In this document: positions 31,847-40,276 of the stretch, one piece after another | Position numbering within the stretch: position 1 is the stretch's first letter | Layout: every line of letters starts with the position of its first letter | DNA from: Tardiphaga robiniae | Lineage (GTDB): Bacteria; Pseudomonadota; Alphaproteobacteria; Rhizobiales; Xanthobacteraceae | Direction: 5' to 3' | Length of the DNA: 64,000 bases | Assembly (NCBI RefSeq): GCF_001618955.1 | Contig: NZ_LVYV01000034.1 | Coordinates: 1 to 64,000 of the forward strand | Notes under the pieces: generated by a model | Told to the model about the DNA's origin: nothing | The model's input: the letters and a program-made list of their open reading frames with translations, nothing else | Databases searched by the model: none | Made by a program: the position numbers and the translations under genes

Positions 31847-32740
31847 ATGAACATGCAAGCTATCAAGACCGAGCCGGCAACGGCACTGGCGAAGCCGCCG
31901 GTGGCGAGCGTCGCACTGTCTCCCAAGCAGCCCGTAAGTTTTGAAAGATACGCCAAGATGGCGAAAGAGACAGCGGCGCGGGTAATCCCGCCGTTGATCG
32001 TCGTCCTCCTGCTTGGTGTGATGTGGGAGTTGCTGTGCCGGCGCACCGGCTCAACGCTCCCGCCGCCCTCAAAGGTCTACAGGGATACCAAGGAGCTGAT
32101 CTTCGATCCGTTCTTCGACAATGGCGGTCTGGACAAGGGTCTGTTCTGGCATATCTCGGCAAGTCTTCAGCGTGTCGCCTTCGGCTACTCGCTCGCTGCC
32201 GTGGTCGGCATCGCTCTTGGCACGCTGGTCGGCCAGTCGGTCTGGGCGATGCGTGGTCTCGACCCGATCTTCCAGGTGTTGCGCACCATTCCGCCGCTGG
32301 CCTGGCTGCCGCTGGCACTCGCTGCCTTCCGTGACGGTCAGCCCTCGGCAATCTTCGTGATCTTCATCACGTCGATCTGGCCGATTATCATCAATACCGC
32401 CGTCGGCATTCGCAACATCCCGCAGGATTATCGCAACGTCGCCGCTGTGGTGCAGCTCAATCCGGTGGAGTTTTTCTGGAAGGTCATGCTGCCCGCGGCT
32501 GCGCCCTATATTTTCACCGGTTTGCGCATCGGCATCGGCCTGTCATGGCTGGCCATCATCGCGGCTGAAATGCTGATCGGCGGCGTGGGCATCGGCTTCT
32601 TCATCTGGGACGCCTGGAATTCCTCACATATGAGCGAGATCATCTTGGCGTTGTTTTACGTCGGCATCGTCGGCTTCGTCCTCGACCGCTTGATCGCGGG
32701 TCTGGGCAAGCTCGTCACCCACGGCACGTCAGTCAGTTAA
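31847..32740 (+). CDS. nrtB: Nitrate ABC transporter permease NrtB
   Basis: Inner-membrane permease (297 residues) of the BPD_transp_1 family. A cytoplasmic N-terminal tail of about 45 residues is followed by six or so hydrophobic segments. The EAA loop is visible as the stretch from VVQLNPVEFFWKVMLPAAAP onward. The 51-base gap after nrtA and 25-base gap before the ATPase gene indicate one transcript. Confidence 0.93.
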   Translation: MNMQAIKTEPATALAKPPVASVALSPKQPVSFERYAKMAKETAARVIPPLIVVLLLGVMWELLCRRTGSTLPPPSKVYRDTKELIFDPFFDNGGLDKGLFWHISASLQRVAFGYSLAAVVGIALGTLVGQSVWAMRGLDPIFQVLRTIPPLAWLPLALAAFRDGQPSAIFVIFITSIWPIIINTAVGIRNIPQDYRNVAAVVQLNPVEFFWKVMLPAAAPYIFTGLRIGIGLSWLAIIAAEMLIGGVGIGFFIWDAWNSSHMSEIILALFYVGIVGFVLDRLIAGLGKLVTHGTSVS

Positions 32741-32765
32741 TCGGGTCAGCTAAGGAGACATTGTC

Positions 32766-33560
32766 ATGACGCCATATCTGAAGCTCGACCACGTCGACAA
32801 GGTGTTCACCCGCGGCAAGGTCTCGTCCGAAGTCCTTAAGGATATCAACCTCAACCTCGGCAAGGGTGACTACGTATCCATCATCGGTCATTCCGGCTGC
32901 GGCAAGTCGACGATGCTCAACATCATCGCCGGCCTGACGCGCGCAACGATTGGCGGCGTGATCCTCGAGGGCCGTGAAGTCAATTCGCCCGGCCCTGATC
33001 GCGCCGTCGTGTTCCAGAACCACAGTCTGCTGCCGTGGTTGACCGTATACCAGAATGTGCGCCTCGGAGTGGACAAGGTGTTTGCCAAGACCAAGTCCCG
33101 CGCCGAGCGCGACGAATGGACGATGCACAATCTCAACCTCGTGCAGATGACTCACGCCAAGGACAAGCGTCCCTCGGAAATCTCCGGCGGCATGAAGCAG
33201 CGCGTCGGCATTGCCCGCGCACTGGCAATGGAGCCGAAGGTGCTTCTGCTCGACGAGCCGTTCGGTGCGCTTGATGCGCTGACTCGCGCGCATCTCCAGG
33301 ACTCGGTGATGGCGCTGCATCAGAAACTCGGTAACACGATCGTCATGATCACCCACGACGTGGACGAAGCCGTACTGCTGTCGGACCGCATCGTCATGAT
33401 GACCAACGGGCCATCAGCAACTATCGGCGAAGTGCTCGATGTGCCGCTCGCACGACCGCGTCAGCGTCTCGAACTGGCGAGTAACCCGGTCTATCTCGAC
33501 TGCCGCAAGCGCGTGCTCGAATTCCTGTATGAGCGCCACAAATTCGTCGAGGCGGCGTAA
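32766..33560 (+). CDS. nrtC: Nitrate ABC transporter ATPase NrtC/NrtD-like
   Basis: A 264-residue cytoplasmic ATPase with Walker A GHSGCGKST, Q-loop VFQNHSLLPW, signature ISGGMKQRVGIARAL, Walker B VLLLDEPFGALDAL and H-loop ITHDVDEA. It lacks the NrtA-like C-terminal regulatory domain of cyanobacterial NrtC, so it corresponds in size to NrtD. Third gene of the nitrate importer. Confidence 0.93.
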   Translation: MTPYLKLDHVDKVFTRGKVSSEVLKDINLNLGKGDYVSIIGHSGCGKSTMLNIIAGLTRATIGGVILEGREVNSPGPDRAVVFQNHSLLPWLTVYQNVRLGVDKVFAKTKSRAERDEWTMHNLNLVQMTHAKDKRPSEISGGMKQRVGIARALAMEPKVLLLDEPFGALDALTRAHLQDSVMALHQKLGNTIVMITHDVDEAVLLSDRIVMMTNGPSATIGEVLDVPLARPRQRLELASNPVYLDCRKRVLEFLYERHKFVEAA

Positions 33561-33634
33561 GCATCTTATTACCTCTTGACTTCCGAGGGTAAACCGAATG
33601 AATGCGGCTCAGACTTTCCGGATAGCTGCAGATC

Positions 33635-34060
33635 ATGACTCGTTCGATAGGCCTGACGCGCGAAGAGATCATGCGCGTGCAATCCTCGTTCGATCAGATG
33701 TGGCCGAACTCCTCGGTCATGGTGGATCTGTTTTATGCCCGGCTGTTCGAGACATTGCCGGAAACGCGCCCGCTGTTTCGTGGCGACATGGCGCAGCTCA
33801 AGCACAAGTTCATCGCAACGCTTGCGGTGATCGTCGGCAGTCTCGACAATATCACAGGCCTGCTGTCAGTCATCGGCAAGCTCGCGAAAGACCATGTGCA
33901 TTATGGCGTGGAGGCCGCGCACTACGAGCCCGTCGGCGAGGCACTGTTCTGGAGTCTGGAGCGGGGGCTTGGCGAACGCTGGACGCCCGACGTCGAAGCG
34001 TCGTGGCACAAGGTCTACAATTTCCTGTCGGCGCGCATGATTTCTGCGGCCTATCACTAG
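33635..34060 (+). CDS. Single-domain bacterial globin 1, Bjgb-like (141 aa)
   Basis: Haem globin without a reductase domain, similar in layout to the N-terminal domain of flavohaemoglobin and to Bjgb from Bradyrhizobium. The proximal histidine is in AKDHVHYGVEAAHYEP, and LFETLPETRPLFRGDM is the C-D region. In Bradyrhizobium, Bjgb is encoded with nasC and flp and detoxifies nitric oxide formed from nitrite (established for that genus). The start ATG lacks a strong ribosome-binding site; another in-frame ATG lies at 33671. A second, related globin gene follows after 85 bases. Confidence 0.9.
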   Translation: MTRSIGLTREEIMRVQSSFDQMWPNSSVMVDLFYARLFETLPETRPLFRGDMAQLKHKFIATLAVIVGSLDNITGLLSVIGKLAKDHVHYGVEAAHYEPVGEALFWSLERGLGERWTPDVEASWHKVYNFLSARMISAAYH

Positions 34061-34145
34061 AATCACATCGCATTTCATCGCGCGCTGAACATTCGCTCAC
34101 GCGGCGCGACACACAAGCTCACCTTCCACTGCAAGGAGAGTTAGC

Positions 34146-34571
34146 ATGAATGCGTCTGACGTCGCTCTGGTTCAGGATAGTTTCAGGAAAGTCGCCCCGA
34201 TTTCTGATGTGGCTGCGGAATTGTTCTACGGCCGTCTCTTCGAGGTTGCCCCACAGGTGAAGCCGATGTTTCGCGGCGACATGAGGGAGCAGGGTCGCAA
34301 ATTGATGGCGACGCTTGGCGTCGTCGTCACCGGCCTGACGCGGCTCGAAACTGTACTGCCTGCAGCGAGCGCGCTCGCCAAGCAGCACGTGGCCTATGGC
34401 GTGAAGGCCGAGCACTATCCGATCGTCGGCGGTGCGCTGCTGTGGACCCTGGAGAAGGGCCTCGGCGACGCCTGGACGCCCGAACTCGCAGCAGCCTGGA
34501 CCGCGGCCTATGGCACGCTGTCCGGCTACATGATTTCTGAAGCCTACGGCACAGCACAGGCGGCCGAGTAA
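34146..34571 (+). CDS. Single-domain bacterial globin 2 (141 aa)
   Basis: Tandem paralogue of the preceding globin, the same length, with AKQHVAYGVKAEHYPIVGGA containing the proximal histidine and the matching LFEVAPQVKPMFRGDM. The two differ at many positions, so the duplication is not recent. GGAGAG precedes the ATG. It directly precedes the flavoprotein (9-base gap), which could be its reductase as well as that of nitrate reductase. It probably protects against NO during nitrate assimilation. Confidence 0.9.
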   Translation: MNASDVALVQDSFRKVAPISDVAAELFYGRLFEVAPQVKPMFRGDMREQGRKLMATLGVVVTGLTRLETVLPAASALAKQHVAYGVKAEHYPIVGGALLWTLEKGLGDAWTPELAAAWTAAYGTLSGYMISEAYGTAQAAE

Positions 34572-34580
34572 GGATATGAC

Positions 34581-35798
34581 GTGAGCGAGCCGCTGGTCAT
34601 CATTGGTAACGGAATGGCAGCGGCCCGGCTCGTGGACGAGTTGGCGAAATGCGCGCTCGGCCGTTACGCCATCGCCGTCATCGGAGACGAACCGCGGCTC
34701 GCCTATAATCGCGTATTGCTGTCGTCGGTGCTGGCTGGTGAGGCGACATCCCAGGAGATCGAGCTGAAGCCCGCTGCCTGGTGGCGCGACCGCGGCGTCA
34801 CGCTGAAATACCGCGCGACGGCGACCGCCATCGATATGGCCGCGCGCGAGGTCACGACATCCACCGGCAAGCATGTGTCGTTCTCAAAGCTCGTCATCGC
34901 CACCGGTTCATCTGCACTGCGGCTGCCGGTGCCCGGTGGTGATCTCAAGGGCGTGCATGTGTTCCGCGACAGTCGCGATGTGGACCTGCTGCTCGAACTC
35001 GCCACACAGAGGAAGCGCGTCGTCGTGGTCGGTGGCGGCCTGCTTGGCCTCGAAGCTGCCTATGGTCTCGCCAAGGCGGGGGCTGACGTCACACTGATCC
35101 ATCTGATGGACCGGCTGATGGAACGCCAGCTCGATGCACCCGCAGCGAACCTCCTGAAAACGCTGGTCGAGCGTAAGGGCGTAAGGATTTTGCTCAATGC
35201 CAATACGGCGCGTATTCATGGCAGCGATTGTGTCGAGAGCGTCGAGCTCGCCGATGGCCGCACGCTCGACGCCGATGCCGTGATCTTTGCCGCCGGCATC
35301 CGGCCGAATACATCGCTTGCCAAGGAAGCGGAAATCCCGGTCAATCGCGGCATTGTCGTCAACGACCAGATGGCAACCGGCACCGACGACGTCTTCGCAC
35401 TCGGCGAATGCGCCGAGCATCGCGGCACCTGCTATGGCCTCGTCGAGCCTGCCTACGAACAGGCCAGGGTGTTGGCGCGCCATCTAGCGGGCAAGGCTGC
35501 TGCCTATACGGGCAGCGTGCTCTCTACCAATCTCAAGGTCTCTGGCGTCAGTGTTTTCTCCGCTGGAGATTTCATGGCAGGCGAAGGCAGCGAGACGCTG
35601 CTGCTCAATGATGTCCGCCGCGGCACCTATAAGAAGCTGGTGATCGCAGATGGCGCGCTCACTGGCGCCGTGCTGGTCGGCGATACGCAGGATGCGCTGT
35701 GGTACCTCGAACTGATCCGCAGCGGCGCTGATATTTCCGATATCCGCGCCGAGATGATGTTCGGCCGCGCACTCGCCGTCCGCGCGGAGGCGGCGTGA
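34581..35798 (+). CDS. flp: FAD-dependent NAD(P)H oxidoreductase of the nas system (Flp/NasB-like)
   Basis: A 405-residue pyridine-nucleotide disulfide-type flavoprotein resembling the N-terminal half of NirB. FAD motif VIIGNGMAAARLVDEL at the start, NADH motif VVVVGGGLLGLEAAYGLA, and FALGECAEHRG for the second FAD contact. GTG start with AAGGA six bases upstream. It probably transfers electrons from NAD(P)H to the 2Fe-2S domain of the nitrate reductase encoded next, whose ATG overlaps its stop by one base. It lacks the sirohaem domain, so it is not a nitrite reductase. Confidence 0.9.
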   Translation: MSEPLVIIGNGMAAARLVDELAKCALGRYAIAVIGDEPRLAYNRVLLSSVLAGEATSQEIELKPAAWWRDRGVTLKYRATATAIDMAAREVTTSTGKHVSFSKLVIATGSSALRLPVPGGDLKGVHVFRDSRDVDLLLELATQRKRVVVVGGGLLGLEAAYGLAKAGADVTLIHLMDRLMERQLDAPAANLLKTLVERKGVRILLNANTARIHGSDCVESVELADGRTLDADAVIFAAGIRPNTSLAKEAEIPVNRGIVVNDQMATGTDDVFALGECAEHRGTCYGLVEPAYEQARVLARHLAGKAAAYTGSVLSTNLKVSGVSVFSAGDFMAGEGSETLLLNDVRRGTYKKLVIADGALTGAVLVGDTQDALWYLELIRSGADISDIRAEMMFGRALAVRAEAA

Positions 35799-38503
35799 TG
35801 AACGCGGTCGATCCGCATTTGCACGCCACGCGCACGACATGCCCTTACTGCGGCGTCGGTTGCGGTGTGCTGGCGACGCCGGACGGCAATGGCGGCGCAG
35901 CGATTGCAGGCGATCCCGCGCATCCCGCCAATCTCGGTCGGCTCTGCTCGAAAGGATCGGCGCTCGGCGAAACGTTGAGCCTCGACGAGCGCCTGCTGCA
36001 TCCGATGATGCGCAGCGACGATGGCGAGATGGCGCAGGTCGCCTGGGGCGATGCGCTGGATCATGTCGCCGAGGGATTTCAGAAGGTCGTCGCCGAACAT
36101 GGCCCGAGTGCCGTGGCATTTTATCTCTCCGGCCAGTTGCTGACCGAGGATTACTACGTCGCCAACAAGCTGATGAAGGGCTTTCTCGGCAGCGCCAATG
36201 TCGATACCAATTCGCGGCTGTGCATGGCCTCATCCGTGGCTGGCCACAAGCGTGCGTTCGGCGCGGACACCGTGCCGGGTTGCTATGAAGATCTTGATCA
36301 GGCCGATCTTCTGGTGCTGGTCGGCTCCAATGCCGCCTGGTGCCATCCGGTGCTGTATCAGCGCATGCTGGCCAACAAGCAGACGCGGGGCGCACGGATC
36401 GTCGTGATCGATCCACGCCGCACCGACACGGTTGGCGATGACGATCTGTTTCTCGGCCTGAAGCCGGGCACTGATACCGCGTTGTTCAGCGGGCTGTTCG
36501 CCTATCTCGCCGATAACGCGGCGCTCGATCGCAGCTATATCGATGAGCATACGTCAGGCTTTGACGACGCGCTGGTGCGGGCTAGAACCATCGCCGGCAG
36601 TGTGGTGGCGACAGCAAAGGCGACCGGACTCGACGAGATCGATGTCGCGACCTTCTTTCAGATGTTCAAGGCGACGCCGCGTGTGGTCACGCTGTATTCG
36701 CAGGGCGTCAACCAGTCGGCGCAGGGCACCGACAAGGTCAATGCGATCCTCAACTGCCATCTGGCGACCGGCCGCATCGGCAAGCCCGGCGCATCGCCGT
36801 TCTCGCTGACCGGCCAGCCGAATGCCATGGGCGGCCGCGAGGTCGGTGGCCTCGCCAACCAGCTCGCAGCCCATATGGGCTTCACGCCTGTCGATATCGA
36901 CCGTGTACGCCGGTTCTGGAAGGCGCCGCATATCGCCACCCATGAAGGCCTCAAGGCCGTGCAGATGTTCGAAGCCATCGGCCGCGGCGAGATTCGGGTG
37001 TTGTGGGTGATGGGTACCAATCCCGCGGTGTCGCTTCCGGACGCCGATGCCGTGCGCGCGGCGCTGAGCAAGCTCGATCTGTTCGTGGTGTCGGAGAATG
37101 TGCGCTCCAACGACACCGTGAATGCCGGTGCGCACGTGCTGCTGCCAGCACTGGCCTGGGGCGAAAAGTCCGGCACGGTGACCAATTCCGAACGGCGTGT
37201 GTCGCGGCAGCGCTCGTTCCTCCGCGCGCCGGGCGAGGCGCGACCGGATTGGTGGGCGCTGAGTGAAGTCGCCAAGCGCCTGGGTTATGGCGCGTCATTT
37301 GCCTACACATCGGCCGCCGAGATTTTTCGCGAGCACGCGGCCCTTTCGGCCTTCGAGAACAACGGTAACCGCGACTTCGATATCGGCGGGTTGATGAAGG
37401 TCTCGGACGAGGCCTTCGACACCATGGCCCCGGTGCAATGGCCGGTGCGCGAGGGCACGACGAAGCCGCAGGCGCGGTTCTTCGCCGATGGCCAATTCTA
37501 CGCCAATGACCGGCGCGCGCGTTTCATCGCGCCGGAGGCGCCGGAGCTGCGCACGCAAGTGTCGATCGAGCGCCCGCTACGTTTGAACACTGGCCGCGTT
37601 CGCGATCAGTGGCACACGATGACGCGCACGGGCCTCAGCCCGCGGCTCGGCCAGCATATTCCGGAGCCGTTCGTCGATATCCATCCCGACGATGCCGCGC
37701 AGTTCGGGATCGTCGATGGCGGCCATGCGCGGCTGACGACCGACTATGGCGAATGCGTGCTGAGGGTCATTGTCAGCGAGCGCCAGCAGCGCGGCATGCT
37801 GTTCGCGCCGATCCACTGGAACGACGAGACCGCGGGTTTCGCGCGTGTCGGTGGACTTGTTGCGCCGATCACCGACCCGTTCTCCGGTCAGCCCGAGAAC
37901 AAGGCGACGCCGGTGGCGATCGTGCCCGCGGCGTTTACACAGCGTGGCTTCGTGCTGTCGCGCATACCGCTGGAGATGCCGTTCGGCGTGCAATGGGCGC
38001 GCGTCGCGGTTACGGGCGGCGTCGGTTATCTGCTCTCGGACAGTACCGATGTCGAGACCTGGCAGAACTGGCTGAAGCCGTTGCTGGGCGATGATGCCGC
38101 TGAATACGAAGACGTGGGCCAAGGTGTGTATCGCGCAGTGTCGTTCAAGGATGACGGGATCGAGACCTGTCTGTTCATCGGCCCGACGGAAGGGGCGCTC
38201 TCCTGGGACGCCGTGAAGGAATTGTTCGCCGCCGAGACCGTGAGCGACGACCAGCGCCGTACACTGCTCTCTGGAAAGTCCGCAGATGGTGCTGCGAGTG
38301 CAGGGCCCATCGTCTGCGCCTGCTTCGGCGTCGGCCGCAACACCATCTGCGACGCAATTGCAGCGGGGGCTGGCACCGCGGCCGAGATCGGCGCCAAGCT
38401 CAAGGCCGGCACCAATTGCGGCTCGTGCATACCGGAGCTCAAGCGCCTGATAGCCACGAGCGAGGCGGAGCCGGATCAGCAGCGCAAGGTGGCGGCGAGT
38501 TAA
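35798..38503 (+). CDS. nasC: Assimilatory nitrate reductase, Mo-bis-MGD catalytic subunit (901 aa)
   Basis: Cytoplasmic reductase of nitrate to nitrite. An N-terminal 4Fe-4S motif CPYCGVGC...C (four cysteines within the first 50 residues), then the molybdopterin oxidoreductase domain (DTNSRLCMASSV with the Mo-ligand cysteine, MGTNPAVSLPDAD) and the MGD-binding C-terminal domain (RVRDQWHTMTRTG). The last 60 residues are a BFD-like 2Fe-2S module (VCACFGVG, TNCGSCIPELK). ATG at 35798 overlaps the flp stop. No nitrite reductase gene is in the window. Confidence 0.95.
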   Translation: MNAVDPHLHATRTTCPYCGVGCGVLATPDGNGGAAIAGDPAHPANLGRLCSKGSALGETLSLDERLLHPMMRSDDGEMAQVAWGDALDHVAEGFQKVVAEHGPSAVAFYLSGQLLTEDYYVANKLMKGFLGSANVDTNSRLCMASSVAGHKRAFGADTVPGCYEDLDQADLLVLVGSNAAWCHPVLYQRMLANKQTRGARIVVIDPRRTDTVGDDDLFLGLKPGTDTALFSGLFAYLADNAALDRSYIDEHTSGFDDALVRARTIAGSVVATAKATGLDEIDVATFFQMFKATPRVVTLYSQGVNQSAQGTDKVNAILNCHLATGRIGKPGASPFSLTGQPNAMGGREVGGLANQLAAHMGFTPVDIDRVRRFWKAPHIATHEGLKAVQMFEAIGRGEIRVLWVMGTNPAVSLPDADAVRAALSKLDLFVVSENVRSNDTVNAGAHVLLPALAWGEKSGTVTNSERRVSRQRSFLRAPGEARPDWWALSEVAKRLGYGASFAYTSAAEIFREHAALSAFENNGNRDFDIGGLMKVSDEAFDTMAPVQWPVREGTTKPQARFFADGQFYANDRRARFIAPEAPELRTQVSIERPLRLNTGRVRDQWHTMTRTGLSPRLGQHIPEPFVDIHPDDAAQFGIVDGGHARLTTDYGECVLRVIVSERQQRGMLFAPIHWNDETAGFARVGGLVAPITDPFSGQPENKATPVAIVPAAFTQRGFVLSRIPLEMPFGVQWARVAVTGGVGYLLSDSTDVETWQNWLKPLLGDDAAEYEDVGQGVYRAVSFKDDGIETCLFIGPTEGALSWDAVKELFAAETVSDDQRRTLLSGKSADGAASAGPIVCACFGVGRNTICDAIAAGAGTAAEIGAKLKAGTNCGSCIPELKRLIATSEAEPDQQRKVAAS

Positions 38504-38507
38504 CTCG

Positions 38508-39320
38508 TCACTTCACCGCGCCCGCGGTCAGTCCGGCCACGATCTGCCGTTGTGCAAACATCGTCAGCAGCAGCACCGGCAGCGTCACGATCAGGGCGGC
38601 CGCCGCCAGCGGCCCCCAGCTCAACTGATCGAATGAGATCATGTTGTAGACCGCGACCGGCAGTGTCCGCGTTTCCCGTCCCGCCAGCACGATGCCGAAG
38701 ACGAAATTATTCCAGGAGAAAATCACCGAGAGGATGAAGGCAACGGCGATGCCGGAGCGAGCGATCGGCAGCGCGACGTGGCGGAACACCTGCCAGCGGG
38801 TGGCGCCGTCGATGATGGCGGATTCTTCGAGCTCCATCGGCGTCGTCTCGAAATAGCCGATCATGATCCAGATCACGATTGGCACTGTCACCACGAGATG
38901 GATGATGATCTGCGGCCACAGCGTACCCAGGAGGCCAAGCCACTGGAACAGCAGGAATAGCGGGATCAGATAGGACAGGCCGGGCGTGATGCGCGCGATC
39001 AGGATCACGATGGCCGATTTGCGCGCACGCATGCGCGCGATGCCGTAGCCGGCAGGCACGCCGATGATGAGAGCGAACAAGGTCGCCGAGCCGGTGACGA
39101 TCAGCGTGTTGAAGAAATAGGTCATGAATCGCTTGGATTCGATGACGGCGGCGTAATTGCCCCAATTGATGCGCTCGGGGATGAAGACCGGCGGATAGGA
39201 GGCATTGTCGATTTCGAATTTCAGCGACAGTGACAGCATCCAGAGGAAGAACAGCACCGCCGGCGAGACGATGACGATGAAGGCGAAGGTCAGGCCGAGT
39301 TTGTTGAGAAAGTCCCGCAT
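38508..39320 (-). CDS. Sugar-type ABC permease, MalG-like (270 aa)
   Basis: Inner-membrane permease of the CUT1 carbohydrate family (MalG/UgpE-like), with six hydrophobic segments. The EAA loop is ELEESAIIDGATRWQVFRHV and ends in LPIARSGI. I start at 39320 (MRDFLNKLG), two bases after the upstream permease stop. The open frame beyond to 39626 lies within that permease. It is convergent with nasC, with only four bases between the stops. The substrate is unknown. Confidence 0.9.
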   Translation of the reverse strand: MRDFLNKLGLTFAFIVIVSPAVLFFLWMLSLSLKFEIDNASYPPVFIPERINWGNYAAVIESKRFMTYFFNTLIVTGSATLFALIIGVPAGYGIARMRARKSAIVILIARITPGLSYLIPLFLLFQWLGLLGTLWPQIIIHLVVTVPIVIWIMIGYFETTPMELEESAIIDGATRWQVFRHVALPIARSGIAVAFILSVIFSWNNFVFGIVLAGRETRTLPVAVYNMISFDQLSWGPLAAAALIVTLPVLLLTMFAQRQIVAGLTAGAVK

Positions 39321-39322
39321 GA

Positions 39323-40276
39323 TCAGGCACTGCCTCCGGCTTCGTTCCAGTGGGTGCGCTGGCGCAGGTGCAAGAGCGCGCCGGCGAGGGCGACGATGAG
39401 CGCAAAGAATACGACCACGATCGCGGAGGCGTAGCCGACGTCGTAATAGACGAAAGCGACGCTGTAGAGATACAGGTTGATAGTTTCCGAGGCGCTGCCG
39501 GGACCGCCTTGTGTAATGGCGAAGATGATGTCGAAACTCTTCACGGCGTCGATCATGCGGATCATCGCCGCGATGAACAGGAAGGGCATGATCATCGGCA
39601 GCGAGATGTAGCGGAAGGTCTGCCACGGTGTCGCGCCGTCGATCTGGGCGCTTTCATAGGGCTCGGTCGGAATGGCGCTGAGGCCGCCGAGCACGATCAG
39701 CATGACCAGCGGCGTCCATTGCCACGTCTCCACCAGCACCAGCGACGGGATTGCGGTGGCGGGATGGAATACCCAGAGCGATGGCGGCAGGCCGAACAGC
39801 GACAGCAGATAGTTCAGCACGCCGAGCTGCGGGTGGAACATCATCGTCCACACCAAGGCGATGGCGACCGGCGTCGCCATCATCGGCAGGATGAATAGCC
39901 CGCGGAAGAAGCCGCGCAGCGGAAACTTGTTGTTGAAAATCACCGCCGCCAATGTGCCGAGGATCAGCGGCAGCGCGACCGACAGCGCCGTATAGACCAG
40001 GGTGTGCCCCACGGATTCCACAAAACGCGCATCGCTTGGCAGCCTGAGATAATTGGCGAAGCCGACGAAGGTCGGCGCTTGGCCGACCTTCCATTCGTGC
40101 AGGCTCATCCAGATCGTATAGACCCACGGGAAGATGATGACCGCCATGACGACGATCATCGCTGGAATTACGAACGGCCAATAGGAAATTGGCCGCCACT
40201 GTTCTTTCCTTGCAGTCGTTATCTCGGCCGCCGTGGCCGTCTTCGCGGGGGCTTTGCCTGCTGTCAGTTCACTCAC
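39323..40276 (-). CDS. Sugar-type ABC permease, MalF-like (317 aa)
   Basis: Partner permease of the CUT1 importer. A cytoplasmic N-terminal tail (residues 1-30) is followed by six membrane segments, and the EAA loop is ESAQIDGATPWQTFRYISLP. Its start overlaps the binding-protein stop by four bases. Like its partner it needs an ATPase of the MalK/UgpC type, and none is encoded nearby. Confidence 0.9.
   Translation of the reverse strand: MSELTAGKAPAKTATAAEITTARKEQWRPISYWPFVIPAMIVVMAVIIFPWVYTIWMSLHEWKVGQAPTFVGFANYLRLPSDARFVESVGHTLVYTALSVALPLILGTLAAVIFNNKFPLRGFFRGLFILPMMATPVAIALVWTMMFHPQLGVLNYLLSLFGLPPSLWVFHPATAIPSLVLVETWQWTPLVMLIVLGGLSAIPTEPYESAQIDGATPWQTFRYISLPMIMPFLFIAAMIRMIDAVKSFDIIFAITQGGPGSASETINLYLYSVAFVYYDVGYASAIVVVFFALIVALAGALLHLRQRTHWNEAGGSA

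Noticed and set aside
34581-35798. Nitrite reductase large subunit NirB
   Set aside because: Only the FAD/NADH part of NirB is present (405 residues). The sirohaem/4Fe-4S half is missing, so it is an electron-transfer flavoprotein.
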